Assembly (NCBI RefSeq): GCF_000189635.1
Contig: NW_002476567.1
Coordinates: 1,240,001 to 1,304,000 of the forward strand
Length of the DNA: 64,000 bases
Direction: 5' to 3'
Origin: Tetrahymena thermophila SB210
Taxonomy: Eukaryota; Ciliophora; Oligohymenophorea; Hymenostomatida; Tetrahymenidae
Shown here: in pieces, positions 49,591 to 60,895 of the stretch
Position numbering within the stretch: the first letter of the stretch is position 1
How the letters are laid out: each line of letters begins with the position of its first letter
Position numbers and translations under genes: made by a program
The notes under the pieces: generated by a model
What the model was told of the DNA's origin: nothing
Databases searched by the model: none
The model's input: the letters and a program-made list of their open reading frames with translations, nothing else

Positions 49591-51032
49591 ATGTCTGAAA
49601 ATATAATCAATACGCCTTCAAAGTTTGTTAGATCAACTAAAAAGGCTATGACGTACGCATCTCAGGTAGTGTTTTCTCCCAGAAGCCAACTTAAGGAATA
49701 AAATTTAGTTAGTATTAATAAGCTTTAAAGGTCTAGTTCTAAAGTTTTAACTCCAAAAGTAGAATTTAATTCTACAAAGGTTTATTCTTAACAAAATGAA
49801 GGAGAATTTGGAAATTCTAAATACAAAAAATTAAAAAGTTTGAAAATATTTGAGTAAAAAAATGAAAAAATAATATAAAACTCACCTTTGCTATTTTACT
49901 TGTAAGATTCAAAGCTATAAGATGATTTAGAAACACCATCCTAAAAGCTTTTGCTTGATAAAATTTAAGATACAATATAATTAGATTTTAGCAAATTTTA
50001 TAGAAATGATAAAACAGCTGTAACAAATCTTCAGCAAAGGCAAAAAAAACCTATTAATAAGTAAAATTTATTAGAATAAATAGCTTCTTATGGTTTAGAT
50101 AATAAAGTTAGCTATGAACACTAAAAAGATCCATAAAAAGCAAGAAAACCTTTATAACTTTAATAAATTTATCATAAGAATAATTCTACTAACAAGTATT
50201 CAAATAGAGTTCCTTCTCCTTTTTAAAATACTTTTCTTAATTCTCCTAGTTAGGATAAACGTTAATTTTAGCAGCTATCTCTGCAGAGACATCTTCCTAT
50301 TTCACAAGTTTAAAAGAAATTTATTTCATTTAAAATTAGAGGTGATTAAACTGAAAAAATAGATCTTTCTAATCAAATTAGACTAGAAAAAACGAATAGC
50401 TTTTTAGAAATCAAAGATAAATTTTTCTAAATAAATCGGTTATTTTAAGAAAAAATTGATCAGTAACTTTCAAATAAAGAATCTCCTATGCTAAAATTGC
50501 TTATATTAAAGGGCTATAAACCATAGAATTTGTGCTTTTATTTCTCAAAGCTAATTGAAAACATAGTGACAAACTGCAGCTATCCTTAAGAATAATCTAC
50601 TTTTTCAAACAACCAAAAAAAAATTATCACCAGAAAGAACTCAATTAATTTAGAAAATCAGGAAGATTTTGAAAAAACTTATTAATATAGTCTACACAAT
50701 TAAATTAATAATAATACTACCAACTCAAGCTCTTCTTCTAAATTTACAAATAATCTAACAACAAATCCCTCATCTGAAAAAGATCTAAACACACACAGCG
50801 CAATCTATTCATAAACCAACATATTTACAAATAAATTTGAATAAACAACAAAAAGAGTCAATTTTCAAAAATCTAAAATAGATGAAAGTGTTATGCAAAT
50901 TCACTCTTTAGCGCATATCTCTTCAAATTTAATTGAAGACATTTAATTTAGAACTCAACCTTAAATATAGCTTACTTAACACATTTCTTAAACAGCCCAA
51001 CAATTTAGTAAACAAATTTTCTTTCTTTCTTC

Positions 51033-51063
<31 letters not shown>

Positions 51064-52971
51064 AAAATTATTTTTTCCTTAAATCTTCTTTACAATTATC
51101 TCTCTAAGAAATTAATTTAAACTTAATAAAAATTAAATAAATTTTTACTTCTTAAATAAGACAAAATATTACAATTTTTACAATAATTAAAGAAACTATT
51201 TCCTAAATTTTATTAAATATTTTATCTTTTATTAATTTGAATTTTATTTTTAAATAAAGGTAATTCCCTGGATTTAGAAGAAATAGTTAATAATGAAGAT
51301 GAAATAGATTAAAAAGATAACATAGACAATACTCAAAGAGCAACAGTTAAAGAAAAATTATATACAGTATTAAAAGATTAAAAATCTGATCTTACATAAT
51401 AAAAGTTATCTTTTAATTTATTTTTTAAGATTCCTGGATTGATTTATGATGAGTTGGTTTAGATTCTATCTTAAATCTTAAGAAATAATGTCAAAAACTT
51501 AAATGAGATTAATTATTTAATAAAATACCTTAATGAGCATAAAAAAGAATATACGCCTTAGAATTTAGTTGAAGAATTTGGCTCAGTAGAAAGAATTTAA
51601 AATACAGCTAAGGTTCTTATAAATAAGCTAATTAGCGAAAGTTTACTTCCAATTCAAATTTAAGAATTCTAACAAGAACAAGAAATATTAAATTTCGTAA
51701 ACAGTTTGTTAAATTCAGATTGGAAACAGCTCAAACACTATTCTAATATACTGAATATGAATAGTAAACTTTCATTTGCAGAGTTTTATTTGTTTAAATA
51801 GTTAATCCACAGATAACTTTTAGAGGTTTTTGACAGAGATGAAAGAATTTATTTACTTCCACAAGTAATGGAAAAGATAGAGTAATCAAGAAATATCTTT
51901 TTAATATAAAGAGAAAATCAAATATTAGATGATCAATCATTAATAAAAAAAATTAAATCAGAACTAAAGATGAAATTTTATATAGCATGTCCATTACACA
52001 TATTTGAATCATATTTCATAGAAAAAATGAATACCTTAAATATTAACTCTGCATAAATTCTGCAATAAAATTAAAATAAAAACTTTAATAATTCTTATTA
52101 GGTATTAAATCATGTACAATAATTATCTCACAGGTACTAAAAGAATTAAAACAACTACATTCTAAGAGATTTGAATTAATAAAAAGAAAAATAAATCAAT
52201 AATTCTGCTCAATAAGAGAATCTTCATGATTAAGATTATCTCATTTTCACCCCAAATAATAAAAATAGCATTTAAAATATCTAAAAGAAATATTTTAATA
52301 CCCATAAAAGATTCTCAGTTGTTAGTGAATTATTCAATAATTTACAAAAGAGCTAAACTGATATTCCTTAATCGCCAAAGAATGATAACCATCTAAATAT
52401 AAATAAAGCTACCTAAATTTGTTATTATGAAGATTTAGCTTAATTTATTATGGAGAATATTCTACTCTAACAAAATTTAACTAACTTGATAGAAGGACTA
52501 AAGCTTAGACTTACAAAATTAGATTTCTAAATTTTAAATTTTTTATAATCTGCGTTTGAAGAAATATTAAATGATAATTAAGTTTAAGCAGAAACTATCT
52601 ATGATATAAAAGTAAGGTTTAAAAAAATAAAATTCTCTCTGATTGAAAATTTTAAATTAAAATATGAATCAGAAGAGTTTAGATAAACTTTAAAAAACTA
52701 TTTCACTTCAATTTTTGAAAAAAACTTAAAAATAAATAATTTTTAACTTTCTCACACTAAATTCTTTTCTGCATTTGATTACATAGTTTATTATTATTTA
52801 AGTTTGAATGACATCTTTTCATCATATGATTTTAATTTTGCCATATTCATTTCTGATAATAATTAAACGATCATTTAAATCTTCAAAAATAGTGTAATAG
52901 AGACTTTGAAACTAGTTTTACCTGAATAAATTACACACTTAATAGACTTAGAAAGTTTATTTTTACAATGA
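49591..52971 (+). CDS. Large Gln/Asn-rich protein of unknown function (1,042 aa)
   Basis: There are two exons: 49591-51007 and 51260-52971, with a 252-nt intron (phase 1) that carries a CTTT microsatellite. The N-terminal 470 residues are low-complexity, rich in Ser, Asn, Lys and Gln, with short Pro motifs (VVFSPRSQL, VPSPFQNTFLNSP, NKESPMLKLL) that could be phosphorylation sites. The second exon encodes about 570 residues of predicted long helices with Leu/Ile/Lys/Gln, for example FKIPGLIYDELVQILSQILR, INYLIKYLNEHKKEYTPQN and FQILNFLQSAFEEILN. This is a helical-bundle or coiled-coil domain. No transmembrane segment, signal peptide or catalytic motif is seen. I do not recognise a family; a cytoskeletal or scaffold role is possible but unsupported. 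Confidence 0.75.
51018..51063. repeat. (CTTT)n microsatellite in an intron
   Basis: About eleven CTTT units with one interruption (TTCC), just inside the 5' end of the intron. Because it sits near the donor, length changes could affect splicing. Confidence 0.9.
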
Positions 52972-53504
52972 AATGTATGAATAAACAGAGAATTAGATGT
53001 GAATAATTAAATAATAAATATAATATTTACTCCAAAAATAAGAATCAAATCAACATAAATTATCTTTAGTTGATAATTATTTTGACAATAGTTAGTTATA
53101 ATAAAAAAATTACATTATTCTGATTAGATTAAAATAAAAATTACAATCTATTTTATTAAATAAATTATATTTTACGTGTTCATATATTATTTTATCAGTT
53201 AAAAATCATAAAGATTTTCAAAAAATTCTATTTTCAAATATTTGTTTTTTTATAAAATAATACCCAAAAATTAAAAGTTTTTTATGTGGAGTTATCATAG
53301 ATAATAAAAAATAAATAAGTAAATATATTTTAACTTATTTAATTTCATAAAAATTAATGAATGTCAAACATTCTCAAATAAAATTAATTTAAAAAAAATA
53401 AATTTTTGATTTATATATTAAAAATTTTTGATTTTATTGTAAAACTATTATATAAATTATTATGTAAGTAATAGCATTTAATTTAGTTTATAATTTTTTT
53501 ATTT
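52972..53504. other. Intergenic between convergent genes
   Basis: 3' flanks; A+T-rich, nothing recognised. Confidence 0.5.
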
Positions 53505-55225
53505 TCAATCTATTTATTATTAATATTCAAATGTTCCTGTTTCTAATAGTCTCTCTCTAAGTACTTTAATTTCTTTTTGTTATAGTTAGATCTTTTTGAA
53601 AGCATAAAAGAGAATCAAAACACTAAATATTTAAACAAATACAGGAATAAGTATTTAGAAAACATTCAATTTGTAGGAGTATTCTTCATCTTCTTCAACG
53701 CCAATATTTTGACTCAATATTTAAGGGTTATTGAATACATCCGTTTGCATACCACATAATAAATTATAGTTTTCAAACTATTATTTAATCCTACTTTCAA
53801 ATTCTAAATAGCTACATTAAGTAGAATTTCTATCACATAAATTCATATATTGACCATTATATCTAACTCTGACGTAAAGTTAAGATTTATCATTTATAAC
53901 ATTTTCTTCTTATTCGTGAATTTCAAACAATATGTGTGAAGCAAAGTGAGGACCATCAGCACAATTAAGGAAGGATTAACCTTATTTGTAGAATTGGTTA
54001 AGTTAACATTCAATAGAAGACAAGTTTAGGGCTTAAAGTAAAGGACCAATGTTGGTATCGTGCCCACTGTGACTGATCCATTTTAGTGATGAATTTCCTG
54101 CTATAATCTAATCAAAATATCCAAATATTTCCTCGAAATAAGGCTATGTAGCTACTTTAACCTCCTTTAAACCTTCATAAAATGAGAAGAAATTATAAAT
54201 AAAAGTAAGATTAGCTTCAACCTCACTAGGAATAGGAGGAACATATCTACCGTTGTTTGTATCGCAATAAATAACATCAGTTAATGAATAAGCATCATCT
54301 ACACTTGATATTGTTTAGTTAAAGATTTGAGTCAACTGCTATAAAGTTTATGACATTTATGAGTTAACAAAATTATAGACTTGAGTCTTTTCTTAATGAT
54401 AATCATTTGAATATTTTCCATAGTTAGGACAAATATCTTAAGCTAAAAATATGAAATCTGTTTATGTGCTGATAACATGGACAGGCAATACCTATTAATG
54501 ATATTAGATTAAAACCATTTAAAAAATAAAATACTAATTTTAAAGTTTGTGTTGTTTAATATTTATGGTAAAATAGAAACCGATTGTATTTGAATCTACT
54601 AATAAAACTATAAACTCAAGTATTTTCAATTATTGCATTCAATTTAAGGAATTTTTTTTTATGTTTGTTTAAGGTTTTTTGTTAATTATTTGCTAAAAAT
54701 TTCAACAAGCACTAAGTATTTAACTTTAAAATGCTAAAGTGATTTTATTTAAATAATTTTTACTTATATTTGATTGGGTAGAGCATTAATTCCTAAGCTT
54801 TTTGATGCATCAATGTTAATATCTGGAGATCTAAAGGGTGGTAAAGTGTAGTCATAAGAAAGATTAGATGGTAACTAAGCTCCAAAGCCTTGAGGATAGA
54901 ATCCTTAGAAATGACTGTAGGCACTCATGATAGTTCTATTAAAATCATCAGCTCTGACATAGATTAAAGAGTGGTTATACTACTCAGGCATAAAATTAGT
55001 TTTATTTACATATTCTTCTCTCAAGAATTATCCTAAATTGTAATGTTGCCTTTAGCCGGTTGCTGTTAACTCCCCCGCGATATCAGGTTAAGAATTACCG
55101 TCGTAATAGCTCGATAAAGTTCCTCTTGCACCATGACGATAAATTTCAGCTACTATCTTTAGTTTTGCTTGGGATTAGCTGATAGACAATATAATTAGTA
55201 CAAATATCAAACTGAATTGTTTCAT
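53505..55225 (-). CDS. Histidine acid phosphatase, membrane-anchored, copy 1 (482 aa)
   Basis: Exons are 55225-54764 and 54491-53505 with a 272-nt phase-0 intron. The signal peptide is MKQFSLIFVLIILSISQSQA. The branch-2 histidine phosphatase signature is EIYRHGARGTLSSYYDG, where the RHGxR His is the phosphate acceptor; the acid/base pair is HD in WISHSGHDTNIGPLL (about residue 315). GELTATGQRQHYNLGQFLRE and YVRADDFNRTIMSAYSHFQG are further family motifs. Several N-glycosylation sites (NKT, NHS, NRT, NLS, NQT) fit secretion. A C-terminal transmembrane helix (about residues 440-462) and a short basic/Gln-rich cytosolic tail make it type I, as in lysosomal acid phosphatase. It probably acts in phagosomes/lysosomes or at the surface. 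It is adjacent to a second copy in the same orientation. Confidence 0.93.
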
Positions 55226-55683
55226 CTAATTTTGATTCTTTTGAAGAGAATTTTGATTAATTAATTATAAATAAATAAATACTTATTTAAAAATATTAAA
55301 TTTGTAATATCTTTTTCATTATATTTTTTAATCATTAAAAATATTCATTATGGGGTCCTTTCTCTTTACAGCAGAAAATTTTGAGCAAGTGATCAGATGT
55401 ATACAAATTAGAGTAACTATTTTTACATTTTGCAAATCAGATATTTACTTTTTATTATAAATTGATTGCAATCAAAAGATCAACTTAGAAATTAATTTTT
55501 ACAAATTATTCAAATAACTTATGAGAATAAAATTTATATTAAATTTTAAAAGAAAAAAATCAAAAATCAAAATGTAAAAAAATTTTTAAAAAAAATGAAT
55601 TTTCTTTGTGTTATACTTAATAAATTTGCTAAACAAAAAGATATAAATATAATTATAATTCATGTTATTTATTTATTTATTTA
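55226..55683. other. Intergenic between the two phosphatase genes
   Basis: 458 bp of A+T-rich spacer; likely 3' end of copy 2 and promoter of copy 1. A (TTTA)n stretch lies at 55668-55684. Confidence 0.5.
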
Positions 55684-57148
55684 TCAGAATGCTTGTTAAT
55701 AGTAAACTTGTTATTAAAGGGGCATGGTGTACATTTAGTTTTATTAATTTTTTTGTTATTTCTTGGTTCTAATTGCATACCATCCGATTGCAATAAGGGC
55801 GGCTAGTTAAACAAAAACTATGATTATTAAACTATCTTCTTATTCATTAGAGGAGTTTGAAGCAACATTTGAAAAGCTACTTGATTTTGCAAATAGATTT
55901 TAAATACCACATTCTTTCTTATAATCTTGAGGGAATTAGAAATTAAGTCTGGCCTTAAATTCATTGTAATCACAGTATGTACTATTTCTTTCACAGATAT
56001 TCATATATTCACCATTGTATCTAATTCTTACAAAGTTTTAAGAGTTATCAGTATCATTCTAGTGTAATTCGATGATAACAGAAGAGGCAAATGCAGGTCT
56101 ATGAACACAATTTAAATAGGTTTGTGTTGAATTTAATTTAAAATACTCATTCATCAAACATTCATAATTGGTAAAGTTTAATATTCTAAGTAAGGGTGCA
56201 ACGTTACTATCATGTCCACTAAAGCTTAACCATTTAAGAGGAGATGTACCTGCAATAGCAGCATCGAACTTCTATAAAATATCTTCTAACATAGGTTAGG
56301 TAATTAACTTAACAGCTTTCAAGCTACCACTTTACATAAAAAACCAGTAGAAGTCATCAAGGAATTCAATAGCTTTCCAAGTATCTTAAGACAATTAAGG
56401 AATAGGACGACCATTGTACAAATCAGCAATCAAGGTATCATGTAATCCTTCAGTCATGATCCAACCTGCTATTGTCTTTTTGAATATAATACTTAATTCT
56501 AAGTAATATTTTGCCATATGAGCATCTACATAAGCAGAATCTTTAACGTTTTCTGCCATAAATTCAGCAACATGGATAGGATAGTTTAAGCAAATTTTTG
56601 ATGCTAAGAAAATAAAGTCATTTTTCTCAGATGAAACATGTACTGGTAAAACCTATTTAAAATTTTAAGTTATTTAAAAATAAATGAAATAATTTTACTT
56701 AAATTCCATTAGGGAAAGCATAATTATCACTAATTTAAGTTGTATTCATGAACTCAGAAGAAAAAGGTGGATAAGTGTAGTTTTAAGGTAAATTTTGAGG
56801 AAGCTTAGCACCGAAATGTTCAGGATAAAACCCTTAGAAGTGACTTAGTGCACTCATTATAGTACGATCGCAGTCATCAGCCTTAACATAAATTTCTGTG
56901 TAATTGTATTTTTCAGACATAAAATTTTAATTGTAGATATATTCATTTCTTAAAATTTATCCAAAGTTAAAATGTTGTCTTTGGCCAGTAGCAGTCAATT
57001 GACCAGCGATATCACTTTAATTTTTTCCATCATAATAAGGACTTAGAGATCCTCTAGCTCCATGTCTGTAAGCTTCACTTACAAAAAGCAACTTAGCATT
57101 TGTTAAAGCTAATGCAAAGCAGAAAGCTAACAAAATATTCTTATACAT
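55684..57148 (-). CDS. Histidine acid phosphatase, membrane-anchored, copy 2 (472 aa)
   Basis: Exons are 57148-56699 and 56652-55684 with a 46-nt phase-0 intron at the same protein position as in copy 1 (before VLPVHV). The signal peptide is MYKNILLAFCFALALTNA. The catalytic motifs are EAYRHGARGSLSPYYDG and WLSFSGHDSNVAPLL. GQLTATGQRQHFNFGQILRN and VKADDCDRTIMSALSHFQG align with copy 1. Glycosylation sites include NYT, NTT, NFT, NST and NDT. One C-terminal helix (SLIIIVFVQLAALIAIGWYA) is followed by a 25-residue Gln-rich tail ending MPLQQQVYYQQAF, whose YYQQ-type Tyr motifs could be a sorting signal (inference). It is the same membrane-anchored lysosomal-type phosphatase as its neighbour. Confidence 0.93.
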
Positions 57149-58305
57149 TTTTATTTTTACTTAGCTATTTTTTTAATTTGAATTTACTTATTTATGAATT
57201 AATTAATTAATAAATTAATAAATTCAAGCAAAAATAGTCAAATTCTATTAGAAGATAACACTTTTTAAAAACAATAACCTAAATTATTGAAAGGCCATAA
57301 ACAAATATTTATCAACATCAATTAAAGTTACTATTGAAAAATTGTTTATTTATTTATCATAATTTTAGTGAAAATAAATATAAATCAGAAAACGTTTAGT
57401 TAGTTTTTATGTAATATTCAAATCAATTTTTATACAAAAGGAAAATATCTCAACTTTACAATATTAAATTCAAAAGTTTCTAAAAATTTTGTAAATTCGA
57501 TTATTGAATTAAATAAATTTGCTTTATTTATTTGGTAGAGCTTATTTTGCTTTGTCTTTATTTCAAGTGAAAAAAATATCTTTTATAAAAGGGCAAATTA
57601 GATGAAAAAAATATCCACCTTACTAACTTAAATAGAAAAGGTGGGGTCAACACTTACAAAGATATATTAAATTATAAAAGAATTTATTCAGTTGAATTCT
57701 CTTCACTAAATTACAATTTTTTGTTACGTGTTCAAAACTTTACATAGCCATAATTTTTAAATATAAAAAAAATAATTCTTAAACCATTTAAATGGGTTAT
57801 TTTACAATTTTTAAATTTTAATTATATTAAATAATAAAATTTCAATCACTTCTTCTATTTTTAATTTTAACTCCTTATCATATTTTCTACTTTTTTTCTT
57901 TAAAATTTTGAAAAATCTATAATAATGATTTTATAACAATTTTTATTACATTTTATTTAGAACTCTCAAACTAAAAATATTTTATTTGATCTTTAGATAA
58001 AGTAAAATCTTTTATTTTTTTGCTTTAATATTATGTAAAAATTTATTTTAATTTCATCTATTTTTTTTTAAATTATTAATTAAATAAAAATAATATTTTT
58101 TTCTACTTTTTGGAAACGAAAGTTTATATATCATACCTACCATATACCTTGTTAGCGTTTAGCAAAAAATTTTTATGATTTTATAAGTAAATAATCAAGA
58201 ATATTAATATTTGAACACAACAAATATTTGTATATAAAATAATTAAACGCTACTAAGTAAAAACTAAAATTGGAATGAATCACTAATTAATTTTTTAAGT
58301 TTTTT
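57149..58305. other. Intergenic, 1.16 kb
   Basis: Promoter side of phosphatase copy 2 and 3' flank of the BTB gene. A+T-rich; no recognised element. Confidence 0.5.
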
Positions 58306-60895
58306 TCAAAACCAACTATTGCCATAGCTGATTCCATATAATTCAAAACCACTTAGACTTAAGTTATCACTACCATGAGAGTTTTTGGAAATTTGAACAA
58401 TTCTAAAGAATCTAAATCCTTTGAGTTAATGATCTGATAGAATTCTTTTTAAAGACACTTCATCAATAGAATAAGAAGATGAAGCTCCTCTTTCTTTAAG
58501 AGCTTCTCTTTCTCTTTCAGTTGTATAGTTAAAATGAGAGTCATTTGGGTCATAGTGAATTCTTTTGTCTATTGGTATGTAGTGGCTTCCATCAGCTGAA
58601 GCTTCTAAAACCCAATTTAACATGACATAGGTTGTAGAATTTCTGTTTCTTATAGTATAAGCTGTGGGATAAATAAATCTGTCTTCTCCTAAATCTACTC
58701 CCATGAAACTCATTTTTTCATTGCAAGTTGAGAAATTTTAAATTTCTCTTCCGACAAAATACTCAATTTTACCTGCACGTATGGTAGAAGCAAATGCTTG
58801 CACTTATCCTAATACATGTGGGTTAACATAAGGCTTTGTTTTTCCATAAGTACCAAGATAATATAGGACACCATTATCGTCTAGATCACTCTTATAGACA
58901 AATTCAATATTTCCATGAGATTATCTTGGAGGTAAACGAGTAGGAGACTTCAAGTTACTGCTATTAGTTATGTTTAAGTTTTAATGATTCTCTTATCCGT
59001 TATTATAGAATTGGCTTTGTATTGTTGGGTAAGGCTATTAAGATTGGTTTAAGTGTTAAGGAGGACGCATATTATTACCAAGCTAGCCTGAAGGTTAATA
59101 GAGTGATTGATGGATGGGAAGTTATTAATGGTTTTAGTATTATTAAAAGTTATTGTAAGAGGGCAAATTCAAGGCTGAGTTTCCTTAAAAAGGATTTATG
59201 CTAATATTATTATGTGAAAGTAAATTATTATTTGGATGCTATAACTGCAATTTAGGATCTATAAGGGAATAAGGATTAGCAGCTCCAACTCGAGAACTTT
59301 CTTGCAAAATGTTATTATTAACTTACTAAGGAGAGTGTTTTGCTCTGTTTGTAGCTTGAACATTCTCGCTTTTAATAGTATCATTAAGTAAAATATTTTT
59401 ATCATGGTTTGGGAATTGTTGGTTAATTGATGAAGTTCTTTAGTGATTAACTGAATTTTAATTTAATTTAGATGTATTATTTGGATATGCAACACTTAAA
59501 TTGTTAACACGATCTTAGTAACTTGCTCTGGGATCTAGATTAAACTAATACTTATTTAAGAACTCCTAGCTATCATAGAAATTTAATTTTGAAGATATTG
59601 CTTGCAAAAATATATCTTTGAATTCTTAAAAAACTTCCATATTGCTGTACTTTAAAAGTGTTTCATGACTTACATAACCAAGTCTAATAGAGAGCAGTAA
59701 ATCTTTTTTCTATTCTTAAGTGAGTTTGAAATTTTACAATCTTTCTTTTGCTTGAGATTCCAAATTGTCAGGCATAATATAAACTTTTTCATCTAAACCA
59801 GAAACAACCTAAACAGGAGGTTATTCTTTATTTTCATTATTTTCTTGCTGCTCTACTTTTTAAGCCTCCTCTCCTTCTTATTTAGGTGCTTCTTCTCCTT
59901 CATTCTTAGGTGCTTCTTCTCCTTCTTACTTAGGTGCTTCCTCAATGTTTTATGGAGCTTCTTCAGGATTTGGCTTTTCACCTATAAGATCTTCTGCTTT
60001 TTGCTTAGCATCTTAGGCTTATTTCAAAACGGAAGGATGCTCTGGGTCACTCTATTATAATTCACAATTAGATATTTAATAAATAAATAGCTTAAAAAAA
60101 ACCTATTTAAATTAGATTTTCTTTCATATTTGTAAAAAATTTAAAAATATTTTCTTCACTTTCAATTTTTGATGATATTATTTATTGGCAAAATATATTT
60201 ATTTATTTATGAATAAAATAATTAGTTTATTTATTTACCTCTCTTTTTAGAATGTATTTATAAACGAGATTGAAGACATCACTTTCTTCGTTTACACATA
60301 TATCATCTCTTTAAACTAGAGCTTTAAATGCTTCATAAGGTAAGTTCATAAGCTCATTCATTAAGAAAGAACTACGAAGAAAATCTGAAAATTTAGGAAC
60401 AATCACATCTAAAGCAGATTACTTCATCTCCTCGCTCTAGAATTGAATGGAGTCAAGGAGAAGGTTTACAGAGTCGTCTTCTTTTTAAATATTAGACACA
60501 ATGTATTCTCCAAAATAGATTTTAATTTTGTCCAATCCTAATGATTGACAAATGGAGTAGTAGTTAAAACAATTATTTTTATTTACTATTTTCACTACCT
60601 CATCTCTAACTTATTAAGGATTTTGGATTGACAAATAAACTAACTTTAGAATTTATCCTAAATGATCTTCTTCGCTTTAAACTCTTAAAAGATCTTGATT
60701 TTTAGCAGACTTAATTGATTTTGCTAATACTATTTTCTCCACTTATTTATGCTCTTCTAAAATCTTCAAAAAGACCTAGCTTTATGTAGCCAAAACGAAC
60801 TTATGAGCTAAGTATTCTTTCTACTTCTCGTTAGAGCTATGTACTAGTTTTATATCGCTTAAAAACTAATTAAGTGCTAAAGCTTTAATTTCCAT
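58306..60895 (-). CDS. BTB-BACK protein with HECTD1-type C-terminal domain (800 aa)
   Basis: Exons are 60895-60239 and 60051-58306 with a 187-nt phase-0 intron. Residues 1-115 are a BTB/POZ fold (DIKLVHSSNEKQKEYLAHKF, VLATQSQVFLKILEEH); residues 116-219 are BACK-like (LLDSIQFQSEEMKQSALDVI, LMNLPYEAFKALVQRDDICV). Next comes an acidic linker with three near-identical 11-residue repeats (EEAPKQEG, EEAPKNEG, EEAPKQEG), then about 280 Asn/Gln-rich residues. The C-terminal 200 residues (about 596-800) form a beta-rich domain: DLDDNGVLYYLGTYGKTKPY, MSFMGVDLGEDRFIYPTAYT, LNWVLEASADGSHYIPIDKR and LSLSGFELYGI. This pattern is that of the galactose-binding-like domain found in HECTD1. The likely role is a substrate adaptor for a CUL3 ubiquitin ligase, by family knowledge. 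Confidence 0.85.
59863..59965 (-). repeat. In-frame 11-codon repeat (EEAPKxEG) in the BTB gene
   Basis: Three tandem copies of a 33-bp unit, visible on the plus strand as TTAGGTGCTTCTTCTCCTTC repeated. The copies differ by single bases. Confidence 0.85.
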
